Below, in pieces: positions 59,628 to 64,000 of a stretch of DNA of 64,000 nucleotides. This DNA is from Teratosphaeria epicoccoides (lineage: Eukaryota > Ascomycota > Dothideomycetes > Mycosphaerellales > Teratosphaeriaceae), in assembly GCA_021401465.1 (NCBI GenBank), contig JADDMT010000013.1, positions 372,001 through 436,000 on the forward strand, in the 5' to 3' direction. The translations under genes were made by a program, and so were the position numbers. Below the pieces are notes generated by a model that ran no database searches, was not told the DNA's origin, and saw nothing but the letters and a program-made list of their open reading frames with translations. Positions within the stretch are counted from its first letter, which is position 1. Every line of letters starts with the position of its first letter.

Positions 59628-60712
59628 TTAGGGCTACTTATTATCCTCTACTACTATCTCCGTATTATCCCCTACTACTATGTTCGCATCCTCCTCTGCC
59701 TCTACGTCTTCATCATTGTCAGGGCGATAACCTAGGAGGTCTATAAGGCCCTCACGCTCCTAGTAAGGGGTTAGCAGACGACGATTAGATAGGGAGTATT
59801 CGCAGGATATGCTTACCTCTATCTTGTCATTAAGGTAGGCCTAGAGCCTACTTATGGCAGCATTAGCGTGAGTAAGATCCGCGTAGGGCACGCGGGCATC
59901 TAGGAACTATTAGCAGGTTAGCATGCGACGAGCAAACGACAGGCTAGGGGACTTATAGCATAGCTAAGCTTAAAGAGGCCTACTAAGGCCTACGTGTTCT
60001 GCTTAGTAGTAGCGACAGCCTAGCTGCTACTACCCGCTAGCGCGGCGCTAGCAGCACGCTTGGCCTTAGCCGTAATAGTAGGGAAGCGCTTAGGCATAGA
60101 GTTATAGTTACACTATAGCCTCTACAGATAGTTAGTACCTAAAACCTATGCCTAAGGTATACGACAAGCAGGCGGAAAACATACTTTAAGTAGTAGGCGC
60201 TAGTTCGCAGTAGCGTCTAGGAAGGCCTGCTAGGCTATAGCGTAATCCTCGCTAGTAGTGTCAGGATCGCGACTAACACGCTTAGCCTTAGCGTAGGCGT
60301 AGAGCATGACATTATATTTAGCCGCTATAGCCTAGTTTATAGGGGTGCATATGTAGTTGCTCTTACTATAGCTACAAGCATAGTTAGTAGTTACGACAAG
60401 CAGGAGAAGTGTAAGCCTCAGGCAGGCAAAGAGGCATACTGCTTATAACACTTCTACTATCCTAACTTAAAGCACATGTTATATTACCTATACTCTAAAA
60501 TCAAGTTAATAGTGCCCTGCGTATGTTTAAAGCAAGCGACACGTACTAGAAAGGCCGATGTACTACATGTAGTACTTGTAGTTATTAACAAGTAGCTCCT
60601 TACTATGACTATAGTAGGAGGAGAGCGTGAATTAAGTAGGCTAGGCGCCTGTTAACCTTGTAGGAGTAGCTAGCGTAGCGCTAGCGGCAATCTTAGAACC
60701 TTTAGGAGGCAT
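59628..60712 (-). pseudogene. D antisense accessory ORF
   Basis: From ATG 60,712 (MPPKGSKIAASA) the minus strand reads in frame past 60,358 (NYICTPIN-AIAAKYNVMLY), with TAG/TAA interruptions. The last third is coherent only in another frame and ends in an acidic tail (NDEDVEAEEDANIVV) with TAA at 59,628-59,630. A frameshift or a lost intron therefore lies in between. No Cys cluster is visible, unlike A and B. Its stop lies 108 bp from the pol stop, again tail to tail. I do not recognise the family. Confidence 0.5.
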
Positions 60713-61060
60713 GTTAAAAGGTTAATGTAATAAAGAAAGTCAGGATTACTACATACAAATAGCAGACTTTATACCTGTATGCTATTTATGCTATAGAAGC
60801 TTCCTATAGCTATAAACTCCCTGTTACTACAAGTAACTAGCGCTAGAACTAATTAGAACTAACAAGCGTGTTCGCGGCATGCTTTACGTAGTAACAAAGA
60901 GTCATGTTACCTAAGTCATAACTCTAGCATAATTTATAACCTGCCTCTACAAGGAAGGGGGTTTAGAAGGGGGCTACCTGCTTACAGAGTAAACTGTAGG
61001 GGACCTGATCTTGCTTAGCGTAGGAAGGAAGCTCTCTAAGTGTCAAGACGACCCTTATAG

Positions 61061-61074
61061 GAGAAGGAGGCAAA
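61061..61074 (+). other. D polypurine tract
   Basis: GAGAAGGAGGCAAA directly before the 3' LTR. Confidence 0.75.
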
Positions 61075-61284
61075 TAATACTAGACAGCTAAGCTATAGGC
61101 TTATTTAGTTATGCTAACAAGCTAAGCTACATGTGACATATGCAGGTGTATCTCATGTGCTTCGCGGGAGAATTAAAGAAGGGTAGTAATTAGTTTTTTT
61201 TTAGACCTTACCCTATTATTAGGGATAGAGGCTCTATATACTACTACATACCTATATATTAATTACTAGTTACATACTATATTA
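61075..61284 (+). repeat. D 3' LTR
   Basis: 210 bp, begins TAATACTAGACAG (TG to TA by RIP), ends TACTATATTA, followed by ATAGT. Confidence 0.92.
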
Positions 61285-61592
61285 ATAGTCCTCTTGCTTA
61301 TGTCCTATCTGTTAGCAGATAGCACATTAACTATCTCCTTATTAGTAGATCGCTAGGCTTGATATTAGTGCTAGATTAGACTGTCTACTCTTATAGACTC
61401 TTCTGTATTAAACTAGTAAGTATATAACTATATACCCTATTTACTAAGCTATACTACAAGTACTCTGTGACTAATATAGACCTGCTTATCCTGCATAATT
61501 ACCTTACGGATATTGTTGTAGCAGACCTTAGTAGCAGCCTAGTTAATAATCTATGGCTGCTATTATGACTAGTCAATTGTCTTGGCTAGCAT
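61285..61592 (-). pseudogene. E-ORF3 N-terminal part
   Basis: Minus-strand text joins the central part across D at the ATAGT duplication (NKEIVNVLSAN..DISKRTIQRRRD), which looks like a helix-turn-helix. The candidate start MLAKTID at 61,592 is uncertain. Confidence 0.4.
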
Positions 61593-61640
61593 GATTAATT
61601 TGAAACTAGTAGCGCCAATATAGAGCTGATATTGATGGGA

Positions 61641-61984
61641 CTATAGTCGTATCAGTGTTATAGATAGACGATTGAAAGAAGACGAGATGGACTTGGCGCT
61701 TACGCATCTGCACTTTGGCAACTTTGGACCACCGTGGACAGCCGTTTCAAGAAGCACATTGATCTTGCCTCGGCCGTCCTGGTCGAAAAAAAGTCTAAAT
61801 GGACGTGGACCCTCACCTCGGCCTACACACGCGGCTGGCTGGACTACTACGAACGAAGAATGCGGCAACTCTTGAAACGAGATCGTATATAGTGTCTGAG
61901 CCCACGAGGGTCGTCATGGAACGCTCCCTGACCAGCATCCACTGTCGCTTACCGTTTTCTTGAGGCCTCGCGCGATACACAATA
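61641..61984. other. Intergenic, presumed cutinase promoter
   Basis: The base texture returns abruptly to GC-balanced, non-RIP sequence. A TATATAG at about 61,886 lies roughly 100 bp before the cutinase start and could be its TATA element. Overlapping short open frames here show no motif. Confidence 0.45.
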
Positions 61985-62986
61985 ATGCCTTTGCAAAGAA
62001 ACGTCCTCGTGGCCTCTGCGCTGTCGCTGGTGGCGGGTTCCACTCACGCGGCGAGTTTCGGGAATTACAGCGGTATCAGCAATGTTTCGAGCTCGGCGTG
62101 CCCGGGCGCAGGTGGTGCGCATATCATCGTGGCGAGGGCTTCGGATGAGCCGCTGGGATACGGGGTGATCGGGGAGGTGAAGGACGACGTGATCGCGGCG
62201 GTGCCGGCGAGCAATGCGGAGTTTGTGGTGTACCCGGCGACTTTGACGGATTACGTGAACTCAGAGGATGCTGGTGAGTTTCTACTCTCGAGAACTATAC
62301 AACGACCAGAGCCCTTGACTAACGATCCTCGACCCCCCCACCCCCCAGGCGTCACCGGCATGAAATCGCTCGTCGACGCCTTCCTCGCGCAAGACTGCCC
62401 CAACGCCCCCCTCGTGCTGATGGGCTACTCCCAAGGCGCCCAAGTCGTCATGGACTACCTCTCGGGCCAGAACGACGCCAACTTCGCCTACAACCGCTCC
62501 CTCACCGCCGCCGCTCCCGACGCCACCCTCGCCCACATCGCCGCCGCAATCGTCATGGGCGACCCCAGCATCAACGTGACGGACAACCCGTTTCATGTCG
62601 GGAACTCCACGCGGTCGGGGATTTTCGCCCGACATGCGAATTCCAGCGCCGTGTTGGATGGCGTGCAGGCGAGGCTGCAGAGTTACTGCGATGCGCTGGA
62701 CCCGTATTGTGCGAGCGCGGGGAATTTTACGCATTTGGCGGTCCATTTGGGGTATGTGCAGGAGTATGGGGGGGCCGCGACGGAGTTTGTGGTGCGGAGG
62801 ATTGGGGAGTGGTTGGGGAATAGGAATGGGAGTGGGACGGGGAGTGCGAGCGGGACGGGGAGTGCGGCGAGCATGACTGCGAGTGCGACGGCGGTGGCGT
62901 ACACGGGTGCTGCGAGCGCGTTGAGGGTGGAGGGTACGGCGGCGTTGGCGGTGGCGATGGGTGGGGTGTTTATGTTTGCGTTGTAG
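61985..62986 (+). CDS. Secreted CE5 esterase (cutinase / acetylxylan esterase type), probably GPI-anchored
   Basis: Two exons (61,985-62,273 and 62,349-62,986) give about 308 residues. A signal peptide (residues 1 to about 22, ending STHA) starts the protein. The alpha/beta-hydrolase nucleophile motif GYSQG is at Ser124, the catalytic Asp in LDPYC at about Asp214 and the catalytic His in VHLGY at about His229, all in CE5 order and spacing. Cys pairs fit the family's disulphides. A Ser/Gly/Thr/Ala-rich stretch and a hydrophobic C-terminal tail (ALAVAMGGVFMFAL) suggest a GPI anchor. CE5 enzymes hydrolyse cutin esters or deacetylate xylan; sequence alone does not separate these. The gene is free of RIP although it sits about 350 bp from the transposon block. 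Confidence 0.9.
   Translation: MPLQRNVLVASALSLVAGSTHAASFGNYSGISNVSSSACPGAGGAHIIVARASDEPLGYGVIGEVKDDVIAAVPASNAEFVVYPATLTDYVNSEDAGEFLLSRTIQRPEPLTNDPRPPHPPGVTGMKSLVDAFLAQDCPNAPLVLMGYSQGAQVVMDYLSGQNDANFAYNRSLTAAAPDATLAHIAAAIVMGDPSINVTDNPFHVGNSTRSGIFARHANSSAVLDGVQARLQSYCDALDPYCASAGNFTHLAVHLGYVQEYGGAATEFVVRRIGEWLGNRNGSGTGSASGTGSAASMTASATAVAYTGAASALRVEGTAALAVAMGGVFMFAL
62274..62348 (+). other. 75-bp intron in the CE5 esterase gene
   Basis: GTGAGT donor, CTAAC branch motif (in TTGACTAACG), C-rich tract and CCCAG acceptor. It is a multiple of three and lacks stops, so it can be read through, but splicing restores the family text EDAG-VTGMKS. Confidence 0.88.
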
Positions 62987-63505
62987 TGGTGGGACAGTGT
63001 ATGCGAGCATGCGGCGTGCTTGTTGGTCTGTGGGCGAAAGTCTCACAGTAATAAGGTGTACTCATGTATACAGTGCCCGTCACCGCCATACGTTGACTCT
63101 GATATCGGCTTGGCATGGTTCTGCTCAGAAAAGACCGTGGAGATCCCTTGTGTCAAGCCGACAGTATATAAGAAGCGCATACCAGAATGATATCGAGGAT
63201 ACTACTCGTTGTTTGACAGCCACATAGTCGGAGTGCCTTGGTGCCGATTCTCCGGGACTCCTGCATGACGCCAAGGCTAAACTCCGGGCGACGCGACGCG
63301 TGGGATTCGGCTGTAGGCAGCAGCATCATAAAATATGAAGAGATGTCGATGTATATCGAGTATCGAAGAAGAGCCGGCACGTGGCACAGGCAGCTGCCCC
63401 CCCCCCCCCAATCCGCTCTACCCATTTGATGAAGCTGAGCCTACGCTGTGGTATTTATTAATCTTCCTCATCAAATGCACGCGACTCTAGACAATATCGA
63501 CAACG
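62987..63505. other. Intergenic between the esterase and the right-edge gene
   Basis: A TATATAAG at about 63,165 may serve the downstream gene, and a run of 13 C lies at 63,397-63,409. The open frames seen here (for example 63,153-63,425 minus) lack motifs. Confidence 0.45.
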
Positions 63506-64000
63506 ATGCTCGACGACAACCTGCCCACCTTCTTCCTCAAGGCCTCGCCCAGCGCCAAGCACCATCGCGAGCTGTACTTGTCCTATCACGGCTCCGAGCC
63601 CGCCCCCACCTATTCCGTGCGCCACCTCGATCCCGCCGCCACCTCTCCACACCACCGCAACTGCTATGCCGCCGCCTTGTTCGACAGCCACCACCCGGAT
63701 ATCCTCTATGCCGAAGTCGTCGCGCGCCCCGTCTTCTCGCCACCCACCCTCGCGCAGGAAGAAGACGTTCGCCGCCACGGAGGCCTGCCACCCCCGCCGC
63801 TGCCCAATCTGCCCCACGACTTTGTCGTCCAGCTCTACGCCCCGGACCAGCAGATCCGCGTGGAGCGGAAGGAGGGCAAGTGGGGCTGCAGCGACACCTA
63901 CGACTTCGCCATGCCCACAAACTCTTTCCGCACCCCGTCCAACTCCACCCTCGACCGCGGCCAGAGCGACCCCGCCAGCCTCCACGTCACCCCCAAGGTC
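63506..64000 (+). CDS. Conserved ascomycete protein of unknown function, 5' part
   Basis: From ATG 63,506 the frame is open to the window edge (165 codons). It starts MLDDNLPTFFLKASPSAKHH, and continues with ELYLSYHGSEP, FVVQLYAPDQQIRVE and SFRTPSNSTLDR. I recall closely similar N-termini in many filamentous ascomycete proteins annotated as hypothetical, so conservation is likely but no function can be given. It has no signal peptide or membrane segment in the visible part. Pro-rich linkers separate two short beta-rich stretches. Two long open frames on the opposite strand are shadows of this GC-rich coding sequence. Confidence 0.8.
   Translation, partial: MLDDNLPTFFLKASPSAKHHRELYLSYHGSEPAPTYSVRHLDPAATSPHHRNCYAAALFDSHHPDILYAEVVARPVFSPPTLAQEEDVRRHGGLPPPPLPNLPHDFVVQLYAPDQQIRVERKEGKWGCSDTYDFAMPTNSFRTPSNSTLDRGQSDPASLHVTPKV

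Larger units (their letters stand above)
54492..61284 (+). mobile_element. D: complete chromodomain Ty3 retrotransposon inserted in E-ORF3
   Basis: 6,793 bp, LTRs 54,492-54,700 and 61,075-61,284, TSD ATAGT at 54,487-54,491 and 61,285-61,289. Gag-pol is on the plus strand in one frame. A further ORF lies on the minus strand between pol and the 3' LTR, the same layout as A and B. It is RIP-mutated throughout. Confidence 0.93.
5200..61640 (-). mobile_element. Host element E, split into four pieces by later insertions
   Basis: Removing A1, the A2/A3 complex and D, with one copy of each TSD, leaves a continuous sequence of about 5.4 kb: 5,200-8,544, 16,715-17,321, 53,365-54,491 and 61,285-61,640. 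It carries ORF1 on the plus strand and ORF2 and ORF3 on the minus strand, all full of RIP stops. Reading frames carry on across the excision points, which supports the joins. I found no clear terminal inverted repeats. The outer limits are set by the change in base texture and are good to some tens of bases. An integrase-core ORF with accessory DNA-binding-type ORFs suggests a multi-gene DNA transposon, but the class is not established. Confidence 0.55.

Noticed and set aside
5200..61640. Possible reassigned stop codon (TAG read as an amino acid)
   Set aside because: TAG stands for both Gln and Trp sites, other copies keep CAG/CAA at the same positions, and the flanking genes use normal codons. 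RIP explains it.
61672..62043. Short frames on both strands just before the esterase
   Set aside because: They overlap the presumed promoter and the signal-peptide region and show no motif.
62282..63046. 254-residue minus-strand frame
   Set aside because: It is the shadow of the GC-rich cutinase exon 2, with an unnatural Arg/His/Pro-rich composition.
63458..63985. Minus-strand frames of 175 and 127 residues
   Set aside because: They are shadows of the plus-strand conserved gene starting at 63,506, whose protein text is recognisable.
1..64000. tRNA, rRNA or other structured RNA genes
   Set aside because: None was recognised by eye. A tRNAscan/Infernal search would be needed to exclude small ones.

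Overview
The window looks like a filamentous ascomycete chromosome, probably a Dothideomycete. The reasons are short introns (49 and 75 bp, GT..CTRAC..AG type), a CE5 cutinase-type esterase, a fungal Mam3/CNNM gene, and a large block of Ty3-type retrotransposons disabled by repeat-induced point mutation (RIP). Only three ordinary genes are visible. They lie outside the block: a Mam3-like DUF21-CBS membrane protein (1,288-3,628), a secreted cutinase/acetylxylan-esterase-like protein (61,985-62,986), and the 5' part of a conserved ascomycete gene of unknown function running off the right edge (from 63,506).

About 5,200 to 61,640 is a nested, RIP-mutated transposon block. Reading frames stay aligned over kilobases but are studded with TAG (CAG and TGG sites) and some TAA (CAA sites), while CGA codons are kept. 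That is CpA-targeted RIP. The oldest layer is a host element 'E' with three ORFs: a Zn2Cys6-type protein, a basic protein, and an integrase-core-like protein. It is now split into four pieces (5,200-8,544; 16,715-17,321; 53,365-54,491; 61,285-61,640). Inserted into E are A1 (8,545-16,714, TSD TAAAC), a three-LTR A2/A3 complex (17,322-53,364, TSD ACTAG/GCTAG) and D (54,492-61,284, TSD ATAGT). Within A2/A3 sit B2 (21,369-28,369, +), C (29,897-36,668, TSD TCTAG) and B1 (43,868-50,858, -). All four families (A, B, C, D) are chromodomain-bearing Ty3 elements.

Two structural results stand out. First, the B1 and B2 flanks only make sense if the segment between them was inverted by recombination between the two oppositely oriented B copies. 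Flipping it restores one A copy at each B insertion and restores their TSDs. Second, families A, B and D each carry an accessory ORF on the strand opposite pol, between pol and the 3' LTR, arranged tail to tail with pol. In A and B the two stop codons overlap or abut. The B antisense ORF (207 codons, same length in both copies) encodes a Zn2Cys6-spaced cysteine cluster, and the A antisense ORF has its own conserved TATA box 88 bp upstream. C instead carries a same-strand third ORF (242 codons).

All transposon ORFs here are broken, so none is expected to make protein now. Coordinates of LTRs and TSDs were read base by base. Domain boundaries inside the polyproteins are approximate. Family assignments rest on motif recognition, not on searches.
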